Of a stretch of DNA of 64,000 nucleotides, positions 20,228 to 29,932 are shown piece after piece. Every line of letters begins with the position of its first letter. Within the stretch, counting starts at the first letter, position 1. Location: the NCBI RefSeq assembly GCF_018613155.1, contig NZ_JAGGQU010000018.1:32460-96459 (forward strand). The letters run 5' to 3'. The translations under genes were made by a program, and so were the position numbers. This DNA is from Bacillus sp. ISL-55 (GTDB lineage Bacteria > Bacillota > Bacilli > Bacillales > Cytobacillaceae). The notes under the pieces are model-generated. The model was not told the origin of the DNA and searched no databases. It saw only the letters and a list, made by a program, of their open reading frames with translations.

Positions 20228-20306
20228 ACCGGAATCCCTCCCAATCTGTAATTCTACAATAAGACCGGGCATTTAGCCAATATGACAAAACACCAATAAA
20301 ACCAGA

Positions 20307-20333
20307 TAAAAAAAGCTGCGGGAAAGCAGCTTA
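20307..20333 (-). terminator. terminator of lysA
   Basis: AAGCTGC / GCAGCTT hairpin overlapping the lysA stop, then T7 on the minus strand. Confidence 0.75.
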
Positions 20334-21650
20334 ATTTTTCACCTTTTCTTTAAAGGGGAGATCCAATTTCACCATGTCTTCAAATGTTTCGCGGCGGACA
20401 ACCAGTGTATCCTTGGAATCCTCCAGGAAAACAACCGCAGGCCTTGGAAGCCGATTATAGTTATTGGCCATTGAATAGCCGTAGGCACCCGTACAAAAAA
20501 CAGCCAGAAGATCCTGGTCACCAGACTTTGGCAGCGGAAGATCCCAGATTAGCATATCTCCCGATTCACAACACTTCCCGGCAATTGCTACGGTCTCTTC
20601 TGGTTTGTCCATTACCCTGTTTGCAAGGACTGCTTCGTATTTAGCCTGGTACAATGCCGGGCGAATATTATCACTCATTCCGCCATCGACAGCTACGTAC
20701 TGGCGGACATTCGGAACATCCTTTCTAGAACCGATGCGGTAAAGGGTGGTACCGGCATCCCCAACAAGAGAACGTCCTGGCTCGATCCAGATTTCCGGAA
20801 CATTCATTGAATAGTGAGAAGCTTGCTTTTTGACCTCAGCAATAATCTCTTCTACATATTGTGCTGCTGGAATAGGGTCATCCTCGTCTGTATAGCGAAT
20901 CCCAAATCCACCGCCAAGATTGAGGACTGTCGAGTCGAAAGACAGGTCCTTTTTCCATTGATTCAGTTTTTCAAAAATCTTCTGTGCAGCAAGGATGAAA
21001 CCTGTTGTTTCGAAAATCTGTGAACCTATATGGCAATGCAGACCGAGAACATCGATATTCTTGTCATTAAGGCAAAGCTTCATAGCCGCATCAGCCTGTC
21101 CATTCTGTAAATCAAATCCAAATTTTGAGTCTTCCTGGCCAGTTAAAATATAATCATGTGTATGTGCTTCAATACCAGGTGTAACTCGTAGCAGAACTTT
21201 GACTGCAGTATTCTTCTCTTTGCAAATATCCTTCAGCATGTTGAGTTCATAAAAGTTATCGACTACGATACAGCCGACATTATTCTCAAGAGCCATTACC
21301 AGCTCTTCCCGGCTTTTATTGTTTCCATGGAAATGGATCCTTCCTGTAGGGAAACCCGCAGCCAGCGCCGTATAGAGCTCTCCCCCAGAAACGACATCAA
21401 GCGAAAGGTTCTCCTCCGCAGCTAACTGCACCATCGCTACGGTTGAAAAAGCTTTGCTCGCATACGCTACTTGAGCGGTAATTCCAGCCTTCTCGAAAGT
21501 CCTTTTAAAAGCTCTTGCACGCTCCCTGATCAAGGCAACGTCATAAACATACAGCGGGGTTCCATATTTTTCAGCTAATTCGATTGTATCGACTCCGCCA
21601 ATTTCCAAATGCCCTAGTCGGTTAACCTTTGCAGTTCCATGAAATTCCAT
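20331..21650 (-). CDS. lysA: diaminopimelate decarboxylase
   Basis: PLP enzyme for the last step of lysine synthesis, meso-diaminopimelate to lysine. PLP-binding Lys66 in AYASKAFS; HCHIGSQI; EPGRSLVGDAG; active-site Cys in CCESGDML. The ATG at 21650 (439 residues) is preferred: AGGG lies five bases upstream, while the ATG at 21662 has no spacing from its only purine run. Located after spoVAF as in B. subtilis. No lysine riboswitch was seen upstream. Confidence 0.96.
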   Translation of the reverse strand: MEFHGTAKVNRLGHLEIGGVDTIELAEKYGTPLYVYDVALIRERARAFKRTFEKAGITAQVAYASKAFSTVAMVQLAAEENLSLDVVSGGELYTALAAGFPTGRIHFHGNNKSREELVMALENNVGCIVVDNFYELNMLKDICKEKNTAVKVLLRVTPGIEAHTHDYILTGQEDSKFGFDLQNGQADAAMKLCLNDKNIDVLGLHCHIGSQIFETTGFILAAQKIFEKLNQWKKDLSFDSTVLNLGGGFGIRYTDEDDPIPAAQYVEEIIAEVKKQASHYSMNVPEIWIEPGRSLVGDAGTTLYRIGSRKDVPNVRQYVAVDGGMSDNIRPALYQAKYEAVLANRVMDKPEETVAIAGKCCESGDMLIWDLPLPKSGDQDLLAVFCTGAYGYSMANNYNRLPRPAVVFLEDSKDTLVVRRETFEDMVKLDLPFKEKVKN

Positions 21651-21766
21651 GTAGTCCCTCATCCCTTGCCTATCATTTGATTTAAGCTTGTTTTCTTATT
21701 GTTCTGTTATTTCAGCATAAACTTTTACCTGCTAAGGTACGATAACGCTTATCCATGAATAATAAA

Positions 21767-21804
21767 TAAATAGACAGTTCACTGATGAACTGTCTATTTA
21801 TTTT
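21767..21804. terminator. terminator between spoVAF and lysA
   Basis: AAATAGACAGTTCA / TGAACTGTCTATTT hairpin with a 4-nt loop, flanked by A/T runs; ends the spoVA operon 70 bp after the spoVAF stop. Confidence 0.75.
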
Positions 21805-21873
21805 TCGCTTTAAGTCTTTAGTAAATTAAAAACACTTTATCATAATTTGAGCGAACGCGCAATTGAAACATGA

Positions 21874-23352
21874 TCAGGATTTTGATGGCTGTTTGTAGCG
21901 GTTCCTTGCATGGACGATGCTTGGCCGGATTTTTGATCCTGGCACAGCTCTCCTGATCAAAATCTGCATAAATGCGATAGGATGAAATGGAATGAAAGGC
22001 CATAGGTAAGGAGTGTTCAAGGATTTTATATTAGCAAGCAGCAGCAGCCAAACAGTGGTACCTGCCACAAATCCCGGCACATGAAATATAGCAGTCATTA
22101 TTAACAGGAAAATCCTGCCTATTTTGTTCGCTATACTCAATTCGTAACTTGGCGTTGCATAAGTACCGATGGCTGCCACAGCTACATAAAGGATTACTTC
22201 TGGCACGAACATCCCTACATCGATTGCGATTTGACCGATCAGGACTGCAGCGATTAAACCCATTGCTGTGGAGAGAGGCGTCGGCGTATGGATGGCCGCC
22301 ATCCTAAGGAACTCAATGCCTCCATCTGCAAGCATGATTTGCAAGAAAATCGGAATATTTGAATCTTCATTAGGTCCGATAAATGAAATTTTATCTGGAA
22401 GCAGGTCTGGATTCTGCACAAATAAATACCATAACGGCAAAAGCAACAGTGATGCAAGCACTCCAAGGAATCGTATCCAGCGAACCATTGTGCCGACACC
22501 AGGTGATTGTCTGTACTCTTCAGCATGTTGAAGATGATGAAAATAGGTCGTTGGCGTAATGATGACACTCGGAGACGTATCCACATAAATTAGTACATGT
22601 CCTTCTAGGAGATGTGTCGCTGCTACATCGGCCCGTTCCGTATACCTTACGAGCGGGTAAGGATTATATCCCTGTTTTACAAGGAATTCCTCGATTGTTT
22701 TATCTGCCATTGTAATACCATCTATTTTGATTGAATTAAGTTCCTTTTTGATGACATCAATCAAGCCTGGATTCGCTATATCTTTTATATAGGCAACCGC
22801 AACATCTGATTTTGACCTTTCGCCTACCTTCATCATTTCAAAACGCAGATTTTCATCCCTGATCCGCCTTCTGGTTAAGGCAGTATTGACAATGATATTT
22901 TCCACAAAGCCATCACGAGATCCGCGCACTACCTTTTCTGTATCAGGCTCCTGAGGCTGCCTTCCGGGATAGCTCCTGACATCGACTACCAGTCCGATTG
23001 ATTCACCTTCAACTAATATGACAATAAGTCCAGAAAGAACCTGGTCGACAAGCTCATCCATCGTTTTAATCTTCTCAACAGATTGGTGGGTGATTCTATT
23101 CTCAACAATCTCCTGCAGATGGGTTGAAAGTTTTTCGTTATCATTTATATCCACTAGCTCTTCAACGATATGTACGATGAAGCTTGTATCGCACAACCCA
23201 TTCACATAATAAAAATGGACATTCTTCTTCAGGATTTTCAGCTTCCTGACCCCAAGGTCAAAACTGTCTCCAAGACCAACGTGTTCTTTCATATACTTTT
23301 CAGCTTCGTCCAATGATCGCGGGATTGGCAGCTTGTCATTCTTCTCTGGCAT
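21874..23352 (-). CDS. spoVAF: stage V sporulation protein AF
   Basis: GerA-type membrane protein encoded in the spoVA operon, expressed in the forespore and linked to germination. A soluble N-terminal half (with [19 protein letters not shown]) is followed by five or more membrane segments. AAAGGAG before the ATG at 23352 fixes the start (492 residues). Overlaps spoVAEA by 17 bp; last gene of the operon. Confidence 0.94.
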   Translation of the reverse strand: MPEKNDKLPIPRSLDEAEKYMKEHVGLGDSFDLGVRKLKILKKNVHFYYVNGLCDTSFIVHIVEELVDINDNEKLSTHLQEIVENRITHQSVEKIKTMDELVDQVLSGLIVILVEGESIGLVVDVRSYPGRQPQEPDTEKVVRGSRDGFVENIIVNTALTRRRIRDENLRFEMMKVGERSKSDVAVAYIKDIANPGLIDVIKKELNSIKIDGITMADKTIEEFLVKQGYNPYPLVRYTERADVAATHLLEGHVLIYVDTSPSVIITPTTYFHHLQHAEEYRQSPGVGTMVRWIRFLGVLASLLLLPLWYLFVQNPDLLPDKISFIGPNEDSNIPIFLQIMLADGGIEFLRMAAIHTPTPLSTAMGLIAAVLIGQIAIDVGMFVPEVILYVAVAAIGTYATPSYELSIANKIGRIFLLIMTAIFHVPGFVAGTTVWLLLLANIKSLNTPYLWPFIPFHPIAFMQILIRRAVPGSKIRPSIVHARNRYKQPSKS

Positions 23353-23914
23353 AGAATCCGCTCCTTTCAAGGATGATTTCCACTGCTTTCTTCGTTATGG
23401 GTGAACCTATTTTATAGTGGTCGCGCCTTGCCATTTTACCGATATCACCTATCCCGATTATTAGGGGGACATTAAGCGTATCCAAACAGTACACAGTGTC
23501 TCCATTAATCCTTCCAATCTCAAGTTCTGGCACTCCATGTTTATCAACACCATATGGCGTGAGTTCACCATCCCGGTCTATACAAAAATCCACACGGCTC
23601 CATTCCGCCATATGCGTTTTTGACGCTACGGCAATCGCCCCCAGAACCTCAATGTCCTTATGCTCAGCTACATATTTCAGCGCTTTCTCTCCTGCTCCTT
23701 CTCCAAGAAAACCACTATCATCAAACATGACCAAAACTGGATCCTTGGCTGCTTTCTTGATCAATTTAACTAGCTGTGGCCCAGAAAGGACAGAAGGGTT
23801 TCCATGTGAAAGAGAGATGCACCGCCCGCCGACATCTGCAGCCACACTCTCAACCGCACGCCGGGCATAATCATCACCATCTGTAATTAAAATTACCTTC
23901 CTTTTTTCGGCCAT
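23336..23914 (-). CDS. spoVAEA: stage V sporulation protein AEA
   Basis: Soluble 192-residue protein of the SpoVAEA family, with [18 protein letters not shown] at the N-terminus and [20 protein letters not shown] and GIGDIGKM further on. AAAGGA sits ten bases upstream of the ATG. In the usual operon spoVAC, spoVAD and spoVAEB lie between spoVAB and this gene; here only 75 bp separate them. Confidence 0.92.
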   Translation of the reverse strand: MAEKRKVILITDGDDYARRAVESVAADVGGRCISLSHGNPSVLSGPQLVKLIKKAAKDPVLVMFDDSGFLGEGAGEKALKYVAEHKDIEVLGAIAVASKTHMAEWSRVDFCIDRDGELTPYGVDKHGVPELEIGRINGDTVYCLDTLNVPLIIGIGDIGKMARRDHYKIGSPITKKAVEIILERSGFYAREE

Positions 23915-23989
23915 TCTTTGCCGTCCTTTCTGCAGCTCTTTTTCTTTATTAAGGTGGTTGCTGGAATATGAAGCATTCTACAAAGCTTT

Positions 23990-24412
23990 TTAACGTCCTA
24001 CAAAGTAAATCCAATGAAATAATGATCCGAATACCTTTCCCAGCACTATCGCCATGAGCAAATTCTCAAGTTTGTCATCCACCCTGACTCTTTTAGCGAG
24101 GATCGGAAGTACATTCAGGACCTCTGTCAAAGCCGCAGCCAGCATACCCACAAATATGCCACCCGCCAATCCAAGCGGAATGGTAACCAGTGGAGAAAAA
24201 CTGAGAAGCGGATCCCTTAAGCTGCCGACAGTTCCCAATAGGGCTCCCAGGACAACAGCCCATTCATACCAGGAAATCAATTTCATCGTCTTCGTGAGCT
24301 GTGTAAGTCTGGGTATGACTCCTAGGACGGACAAAAACGCAACAAAACCAGATCCTACCGCTAGCCCACTCGCCAGTCCAACAAGAATTATGAATAAGAT
24401 ACTAATCGTCAT
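23990..24412 (-). CDS. spoVAB: stage V sporulation protein AB
   Basis: 140-residue integral membrane protein with four hydrophobic segments; the motif GLAVGSGFVAFLSVLGVIPRL is typical of SpoVAB. Member of the machinery that moves dipicolinic acid and cations in and out of spores. Its start overlaps spoVAA by 11 bp. Confidence 0.93.
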   Translation of the reverse strand: MTISILFIILVGLASGLAVGSGFVAFLSVLGVIPRLTQLTKTMKLISWYEWAVVLGALLGTVGSLRDPLLSFSPLVTIPLGLAGGIFVGMLAAALTEVLNVLPILAKRVRVDDKLENLLMAIVLGKVFGSLFHWIYFVGR

Positions 24413-25019
24413 CTATATGCTTCACGCTTTCCTTGTTTTCATGCAAGATTACATACTGGTCAAGCGATTGCTGGTAGTTGAACATTTCAACTTCAAGAGG
24501 ACTGGGCTCTTCATTCAATCTCTTTTTAAATACATGGTTAAAAAATAAGATCATGCCAACCCCAATTCCGATTGAATAAGGAATTTGGAATAATAGCGGC
24601 TTCTCAACTTCTTCTCCTGTCATAATGTAATAAAGACGCTCATGGACCGTTTGCATACTAACATCCTCATGGAAATTCATAATGGTCAATGCTGCACCAA
24701 AAAACAACAGGAACCAGACGAGGATAAAAAATGGAATCGACATTCCTTTTTTCTTGTAAATCACCTCGATAATCGTTTGCGGCGGCCCAACAGCCTGAAC
24801 CTCATGATCCCTGTAAATCCCGGTGATAAATTCAATGACCTTCATGACATCAACAATGTGGATATGATCCTTAGGCGTAACTTTAAGGACCTGTAGTGCT
24901 GCCAATTCCTCATAAATATCCTCACTGGCAATGATCTGCGCTATATCCTTTAACAAAAGTGATTCCTCAGGCTTGACCTGGACGCGATTTCGCATGCGGA
25001 TATAAATCGTTTTTTCCAT
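24402..25019 (-). CDS. spoVAA: stage V sporulation protein AA
   Basis: Soluble N-terminal domain (MEKTIYIRMRNRV) followed by two membrane segments around 105-125 and 150-175; 205 residues. The ATG at 25019 has GGAAGTG six bases upstream and gives the MEK/MER start found in B. subtilis; the longer GTG at 25037 is less likely. First gene of the spoVA operon, preceded by a SigG-type promoter. Confidence 0.92.
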   Translation of the reverse strand: MEKTIYIRMRNRVQVKPEESLLLKDIAQIIASEDIYEELAALQVLKVTPKDHIHIVDVMKVIEFITGIYRDHEVQAVGPPQTIIEVIYKKKGMSIPFFILVWFLLFFGAALTIMNFHEDVSMQTVHERLYYIMTGEEVEKPLLFQIPYSIGIGVGMILFFNHVFKKRLNEEPSPLEVEMFNYQQSLDQYVILHENKESVKHIDDD

Positions 25020-25056
25020 CAGATTCACTTCCAACACATTGTTTTCCTCGTATATT

Positions 25057-25088
25057 TAGTATGGATTCCTCCCGTTTTTTCATGATGC
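25057..25088 (-). promoter_or_regulatory. SigG-type promoter of the spoVA operon
   Basis: Minus-strand GCATCA and a perfect CATACTA -10 box, 19 bp apart, 38 bp before the spoVAA start. This matches the forespore SigG/SigF promoter pattern and means spoVA need not depend on read-through from sigF across the repeat array. Confidence 0.6.
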
Positions 25089-25150
25089 CCAATAATTGGT
25101 TAAGGTGGCAAGCCACATTTAAGACTTCATTTTTCATAATCCTTATTTTT

Positions 25151-25527
25151 AGAGACCTCTAAGTTATTGGTGACCTCTTTTTTCGAGATTTTGGTTTTTT
25201 AGGGCGCCAATATGCTTTATTGGTGACCTCTTTTCTGGAATCTTAGGTTTTTAGGTCACCAATACGCTTTATTGGTGACCTCTTTTCTGGAATCTTAGGT
25301 TTTTAGGTCACCAATACGCTTCATTGGTGACCTCTTTTCTGGAATCTTAGGTTTTTAGGGCACCAATACGCTCCATTGGTGACCTCTTTTCTGAAACCTC
25401 AGGTTTTTAGGGCGCCAATACGCTCCATTGGTGACCTCTTTTCTGGAATCTCAGGTTTTTAGGGCGCCAATACGCTTTATTGGTGACCTCTTTTTCCAGA
25501 ATCCCAGCATTCCGGGTGCCAATATCC
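25151..25527. repeat. 52-bp tandem palindrome array C
   Basis: Seven copies of ATTGGTGACC start at 25166, 25219, 25271, 25323, 25375, 25427 and 25479 (period 52-53). Each is followed by a 25-nt interior and the inverse arm GGTCACCAAT or a close variant (GGGCACCAAT, GGGCGCCAAT). It fills the gap between the sigF stop and the spoVA promoter; no gene is present there. Confidence 0.94.
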
Positions 25528-25547
25528 TAGAACGAGTAGAAAAACGC

Positions 25548-25584
25548 AAAAAAGCCATATGGATTCAAAGATCCATACGGCCTT
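25548..25584 (-). terminator. terminator of the spoIIA operon
   Basis: GCCGTATGGAT / ATCCATATGGC hairpin then T6 on the minus strand, overlapping the sigF stop codon. Confidence 0.8.
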
Positions 25585-26323
25585 TCATTTGCTGCAGTAT
25601 TTTCTTTTCGAGACGTGAGACCTGGACCTGGGAGATTCCCAGTCGGACTGCAACCTCGGATTGGGTTTGATCCTTATAATATCTCAAATACACGATCAGT
25701 CTTTCCCGTTCGTCCAGTTCGTTTATTGCCTCTTTTAATGCGATTTTATCAAACCAGCGGCCCTCTTCCCCATTGTCAATTTGATCAAGAAGAGTGATTG
25801 GGTCGCCGTCGTTTTCGTAAACCGTTTCATGGATGGACGCAGGAGTGCGGCTTGCTTCCTGTGCCATGATCACATCTTCAGGCGAAATTTCCAGAAACTC
25901 GGCAATTTCATTGACAGTTGGGACCCTGCCCAATGTTTTGGAAAGCTCATCCTTCGCTTTCCTGATTTTATTGCCTGTTTCTTTTAGTGACCTGCTTACT
26001 TTCACGGTACCGTCATCCCTGATGAAACGCTGAATTTCACCAATGATCATTGGAACGGCATACGTCGAAAACTTCACATCATACGAGAGGTCAAATTTAT
26101 CAACTGACTTCAAGAGGCCGATGCTGCCTATCTGGAATAGGTCGTCAGGTTCATATCCCCTGTTGAGGAACCGTTGGACGACAGACCATACGAGTCGCAT
26201 GTTTTTCTGGACGATTAGGTCCCTTGCGGCCTGGTCCCCTTGCTGGCTTCTCAAAATCAGTTCTTTGACTTCATGGTCCTTAAGATACGTTTGGCTATTA
26301 TCCTTTTTTACCTCCACATCCAT
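25565..26323 (-). CDS. sigF: sporulation sigma factor SigF
   Basis: First forespore-specific sigma factor. 252 residues with region 2 (RLVWSVVQRFLNRGYEPDDL, FDLSYDVKFSTYAVPMIIGE), region 3 and region 4 (QSEVAVRLGISQVQVSRLEK). AAGGGAG lies upstream of the ATG. It is held inactive by SpoIIAB, encoded 13 bp upstream, and released by SpoIIAA. Confidence 0.97.
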   Translation of the reverse strand: MDVEVKKDNSQTYLKDHEVKELILRSQQGDQAARDLIVQKNMRLVWSVVQRFLNRGYEPDDLFQIGSIGLLKSVDKFDLSYDVKFSTYAVPMIIGEIQRFIRDDGTVKVSRSLKETGNKIRKAKDELSKTLGRVPTVNEIAEFLEISPEDVIMAQEASRTPASIHETVYENDGDPITLLDQIDNGEEGRWFDKIALKEAINELDERERLIVYLRYYKDQTQSEVAVRLGISQVQVSRLEKKILQQMKGRMDL

Positions 26324-26336
26324 AGGCAGAACTCCC

Positions 26337-26777
26337 TTAATTGCACAGCGCTTTGCTCTTTGACAGGTGCTTTTTCAAACGAATCTCTGTCCCAAAGCCG
26401 GGCTCTGATCTCACTTGTACTTCGTCCATGAAATTTTCCATAATTGTAAAACCCATACCGGACCTTTCGAGTTCAGGCTTGGATGTATAAAGTGGCTGCA
26501 TGGCTTCATCGATATCTGGAATCCCTATTCCTTCGTCTTTAATCAGCATTTCCACCGTTCCATCCTGAATCATCACAGAAATAAACACTTTTCCGTCTGG
26601 ATTACTTTCGTATCCGTGAATGATAGCATTCGTTACCGCTTCCGAGACTACCGTCTTTATTTCGGTCAGTTCATCCATCGTTGGGTCCAGCTGTGCAATG
26701 AATGCAGCGACCGTCACGCGGGCAAAAGATTCATTTTGGCTTAATGCGCTAAAATGAATATTCATTTCATTCTTCAT
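26337..26777 (-). CDS. spoIIAB: anti-sigma-F factor and kinase SpoIIAB
   Basis: GHKL-fold serine kinase that binds SigF and phosphorylates SpoIIAA. 146 residues; N box [15 protein letters not shown]1 box [10 protein letters not shown], and C-terminal [14 protein letters not shown]. Starts 3 bp after spoIIAA. Confidence 0.97.
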   Translation of the reverse strand: MKNEMNIHFSALSQNESFARVTVAAFIAQLDPTMDELTEIKTVVSEAVTNAIIHGYESNPDGKVFISVMIQDGTVEMLIKDEGIGIPDIDEAMQPLYTSKPELERSGMGFTIMENFMDEVQVRSEPGFGTEIRLKKHLSKSKALCN

Positions 26778-26780
26778 GTA

Positions 26781-27131
26781 TCAAGCAACCCCCAATCTCT
26801 CTAATGCATATTCTTCTGACGGATCAAGACGGATAATCTTGAATAAACCCGACATGTCAAATAACCTCTTGATTGGCGGAGAAATTGCGCATACTACCAT
26901 CTCTCCATGAAGCTGCTTGATTTGTTTATACCTTCCTAAAACTACCCCTAGACCCGAACTATCCATAAAGGTGAGGTGTTCGAGGTTCAAGACAATATGG
27001 CGGACTTCTTCGTTTTCAAGGGCTTTTGTTGCCTGCTCGCGAAGCTGGTCTGCAGTATGGTGATCTAATTCACCACTAACTCGAATCAATAAGACGTCAT
27101 GCTTCACTTCAATATCAATGTTAAGACTCAC
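26781..27131 (-). CDS. spoIIAA: anti-anti-sigma factor SpoIIAA
   Basis: STAS-domain protein that frees SigF from SpoIIAB when unphosphorylated. 116 residues; the phosphorylated Ser58 lies in [18 protein letters not shown] start with AAGGAGG upstream. First of spoIIAA-spoIIAB-sigF. Confidence 0.97.
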   Translation of the reverse strand: MSLNIDIEVKHDVLLIRVSGELDHHTADQLREQATKALENEEVRHIVLNLEHLTFMDSSGLGVVLGRYKQIKQLHGEMVVCAISPPIKRLFDMSGLFKIIRLDPSEEYALERLGVA

Positions 27132-27164
27132 TATCCAAAGCCTCCTTATCTGGTATAGTGAGTC

Positions 27165-27195
27165 AATTTCTCCATTGACTAAGCCAAATCCTTCT
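27165..27195 (-). promoter_or_regulatory. candidate SigH promoter of spoIIA
   Basis: Minus-strand AGAAGGATTT, then 12 bp, then GGAGAAATT, resembling the SigH pattern (AGGAwww and GAAT), 34 bp before spoIIAA. The B. subtilis operon is SigH-driven. The -10 box is one base off. Confidence 0.45.
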
Positions 27196-27273
27196 AAAGA
27201 ACAAAACTAGTGTCTATTCGCTAAAACTAGATGGAATAGCAGTGTTTTCGACAATTCCGCGAGGGAATTTTCA

Positions 27274-28452
27274 CTATTGCTGGTTTCCAGCCCTCGTAAA
27301 CATCCCGAATGAGCGTTTATACAGTACCCACCAGCTTGCTTTTTCCACCTTTGCATCTGCAACCAGAGGCGTTTCCGCAAGGGTCTTGCCGTCTTTTACC
27401 AGCTTCAAAGTGCCAACTCGGTCTCCTTTTTCGACTGGCGCTTTAAGACTTTTATTCATAGTGATTTTCTGCTTTACGTCTTTTATGTCTGCTCCTTTTT
27501 TGGTTAGGAGAGAGACACTTTCAGATGTAACGGCATTTATTGTCTTCTTATCACCTTTGCTGATTGCTGCCTTTCCTAGTGGATGACCTTTCTTGAACAT
27601 AGGATGGGTCTGGTATTGACTGAACGCATAGTCCAGCATCTTCGTTACCTGTGCATTCCTGGCCTTGGAGGTAGGTGCTCCAAACACAACAGCAATCGCA
27701 CGCATGCCATCCTTTTCTGCAGTAGCAGTAAGGCAATATTTCGCTTCATTCGTAAAGCCTGTTTTCAGGCCATCTACCCCAGGGTAAAAACGAACAAGCT
27801 TATTCGTATTGACTAGCCAGAATTTCTTATCAGAATCCTCACGGAGATAATCTTCATATGTTCCAGTAAACTTGGTGATTTTTTCGTATTTCAACAATTC
27901 TTTTGCCATCATTGCCATATCATATGCCGAGCTGTAATGGCCATCGACAGGCAATCCAGTGGTATTTTTGAACACTGTATTTTTCAGGCCAAGTTCCTTT
28001 AATTTATCATTCATCATTTTTACGAATGCCTCTTCTGAGCCGCCAATACGCTCAGCCATTGCAACTGACGCATCGTTTCCAGATCCAATTGCTATTCCTT
28101 TCAGCAACTGCTCAACTGTCATTTCTTCTCCTGGCTCAAGGAAGATTTGAGATCCACCCATTGATGCGGCATATTCACTGGCACGGACCTTTTCGTCCAT
28201 TTTTAGCCTTCCTTCATCGAGCGCTTCCATGATTAAAAGCATCGTCATGATTTTAGTCATGCTGGCTGGCGGCAGCTTTTCATGACTGTTTTTATCAAAT
28301 AGTACCTGACCTGTATCCCGTTCAATCAAAATAGCCGAACTGGCATCATTGGCGAGTCCAGTGTCTCCTTCATTCGCATATCCTTTTGGGGAGATAATTG
28401 CTGCGCCCATCATAAAAACAAGCAGTAAACTCGTTAACTTTCTCAGCTTCAT
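27274..28452 (-). CDS. dacF: D-alanyl-D-alanine carboxypeptidase DacF
   Basis: Forespore penicillin-binding protein that adjusts spore cortex cross-linking. Signal peptide at 1-25; active-site SMTK in LPPASMTKIMTMLL; SGN in GSGNDASVAM; KTG in GLKTGFTNEAKY. GGAGGG eight bases before the ATG at 28452 supports a 392-residue product rather than the longer frame from 28542. As in B. subtilis it precedes spoIIAA, and no terminator was seen between them, so read-through is likely. Confidence 0.93.
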   Translation of the reverse strand: MKLRKLTSLLLVFMMGAAIISPKGYANEGDTGLANDASSAILIERDTGQVLFDKNSHEKLPPASMTKIMTMLLIMEALDEGRLKMDEKVRASEYAASMGGSQIFLEPGEEMTVEQLLKGIAIGSGNDASVAMAERIGGSEEAFVKMMNDKLKELGLKNTVFKNTTGLPVDGHYSSAYDMAMMAKELLKYEKITKFTGTYEDYLREDSDKKFWLVNTNKLVRFYPGVDGLKTGFTNEAKYCLTATAEKDGMRAIAVVFGAPTSKARNAQVTKMLDYAFSQYQTHPMFKKGHPLGKAAISKGDKKTINAVTSESVSLLTKKGADIKDVKQKITMNKSLKAPVEKGDRVGTLKLVKDGKTLAETPLVADAKVEKASWWVLYKRSFGMFTRAGNQQ

Positions 28453-28543
28453 GGCCATAACCCTCCTATCTTTATAAGGTCTATTTTTTCCAATGAATCC
28501 ATTTTTATACAAACAAGGTATATAAAACCGATATTTTTGCACA

Positions 28544-28576
28544 CAAAAAAAGCGAAGAGTCCCCTCTTCGCTTTTG
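28544..28576 (-). terminator. terminator of deoB-punA-pdp
   Basis: AGCGAAGAG / CTCTTCGCT with a short loop, followed by T7 on the minus strand, just after the pdp stop. Confidence 0.88.
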
Positions 28577-28586
28577 TCTACACTAT

Positions 28587-29891
28587 TTATTCTGTAATTT
28601 CTTCATGAACCAAAATCGGTGCATCAACATGTTCACTTGAAACCTTAATATTTTCATACAGCATTTCTTTCACTTCGTTTACATCCTCGAAGTTGCTGTA
28701 AATAGTTAAAAGAGAGTCGCCTTTTTCGACTTTGTCGCCGATTTTCTTGCGCAATACCAAACCTACGGCCAAATCGATTTCTGATTCCTTTGTAGCTCTT
28801 CCTGCACCAAGCAGCATTGCGGCAGTTCCCACTTCGTCAGCAACGATTTCAGCAACATAGCCTGCTTCTTTTGCTTCAAGTTCGAAGGTGTATTTTGCTT
28901 GTGGAAGCCTGCTTGGATCATCAACAACAGAAGCATCGCCACCCTGAGATTCCAGGAATACCTTGAACGTTTCAAGAGCAGATCCGTTTTTGATCACTTC
29001 TTCTAATTTGCTGCGTGCTTCTCCAAGGGACTCAGCTTTTCCAGCCAGGAATACCATGTGGCTTCCGAGTGTCAAGCAAAGTTCTGTCAGGTCTTCTGGA
29101 CCTTCACCTTTCAATGTATCGATTGCTTCCTTAACCTCTAAAGCATTACCGATTGCATATCCCAATGGCTGGCTCATGTCTGAAATAACAGCCATTGTCC
29201 TGCGGCCGACATTATTTCCAATGCGCACCATTGCCTTTGCCAGTTCGCGGGAATCATCGAGTGTTTTCATGAATGCACCTGCACCTGTTTTAACATCCAG
29301 AACGATCGCATCAGCTCCAGCAGCGATTTTCTTGCTCATGATGGAGCTTGCAATCAATGGGATGCTGTCAACAGTAGCTGTTACATCACGCAATGAATAC
29401 AGCTTTTTATCAGCCGGAGTTAAATTTCCGCTTTGGCCGATTACTGCAATTTTATTTTTATTTACGAGATTGATGAATTCGTCATTGTCGATTTCGACAT
29501 GGAAGCCTTCAACGGATTCCAGCTTGTCGATTGTTCCGCCCGTATGGCCTAGGCCGCGCCCAGACATTTTTGCGACCGGAACACCTACAGCTGCAACTAA
29601 TGGCCCTAATACAAGAGTTGTCGTGTCGCCTACACCGCCGGTAGAATGCTTGTCGACCTTAACTCCTTCAATGGCAGAAAGGTCAATCTGGTCACCAGAC
29701 TTCACCATCGCCATCGTAAGGTCAGCACGTTCTTTTTCCGTCATTCCCTTGAAGAAAATCGCCATTGTCAGCGCACTTACCTGGTAATCAGGAATTGAGC
29801 CATCTGTATATCCATCAACAAAAAATTGAATTTCTTCAGTTGATAATTCATGCCCGTCACGTTTTTTTTCAATAACGTCAACCATTCTCAT
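28587..29891 (-). CDS. pdp: pyrimidine-nucleoside phosphorylase
   Basis: Phosphorolysis of uridine, thymidine and deoxyuridine for salvage. 434 residues; signature [17 protein letters not shown] and phosphate-site KHSTGGVGD. The start at 29891 gives [10 protein letters not shown] as in B. subtilis Pdp; several in-frame ATG/GTG codons within 12 bp leave small doubt. Last gene of the salvage operon. Confidence 0.95.
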   Translation of the reverse strand: MRMVDVIEKKRDGHELSTEEIQFFVDGYTDGSIPDYQVSALTMAIFFKGMTEKERADLTMAMVKSGDQIDLSAIEGVKVDKHSTGGVGDTTTLVLGPLVAAVGVPVAKMSGRGLGHTGGTIDKLESVEGFHVEIDNDEFINLVNKNKIAVIGQSGNLTPADKKLYSLRDVTATVDSIPLIASSIMSKKIAAGADAIVLDVKTGAGAFMKTLDDSRELAKAMVRIGNNVGRRTMAVISDMSQPLGYAIGNALEVKEAIDTLKGEGPEDLTELCLTLGSHMVFLAGKAESLGEARSKLEEVIKNGSALETFKVFLESQGGDASVVDDPSRLPQAKYTFELEAKEAGYVAEIVADEVGTAAMLLGAGRATKESEIDLAVGLVLRKKIGDKVEKGDSLLTIYSNFEDVNEVKEMLYENIKVSSEHVDAPILVHEEITE

Positions 29892-29932
29892 CATTATCAC
29901 CACTTATCATTATTTAGCCAAGAAGCTATTGA

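Noticed and set aside
20019..20288. 89-codon minus-strand frame between ribT and lysA
   Set aside because: It overlaps the better-supported 31-residue peptide in another frame and has no ribosome site.
21663..21873. Lysine riboswitch before lysA
   Set aside because: Only a terminator-like hairpin was found in the 200-bp leader; no L-box core motifs.
23915..23989. Remnants of spoVAC/spoVAD/spoVAEB
   Set aside because: The 75-bp stretch has no frame or motif resembling them.
25428..25670. Open frame across array C into sigF
   Set aside because: Antisense to sigF and made of repeat units; not a gene.
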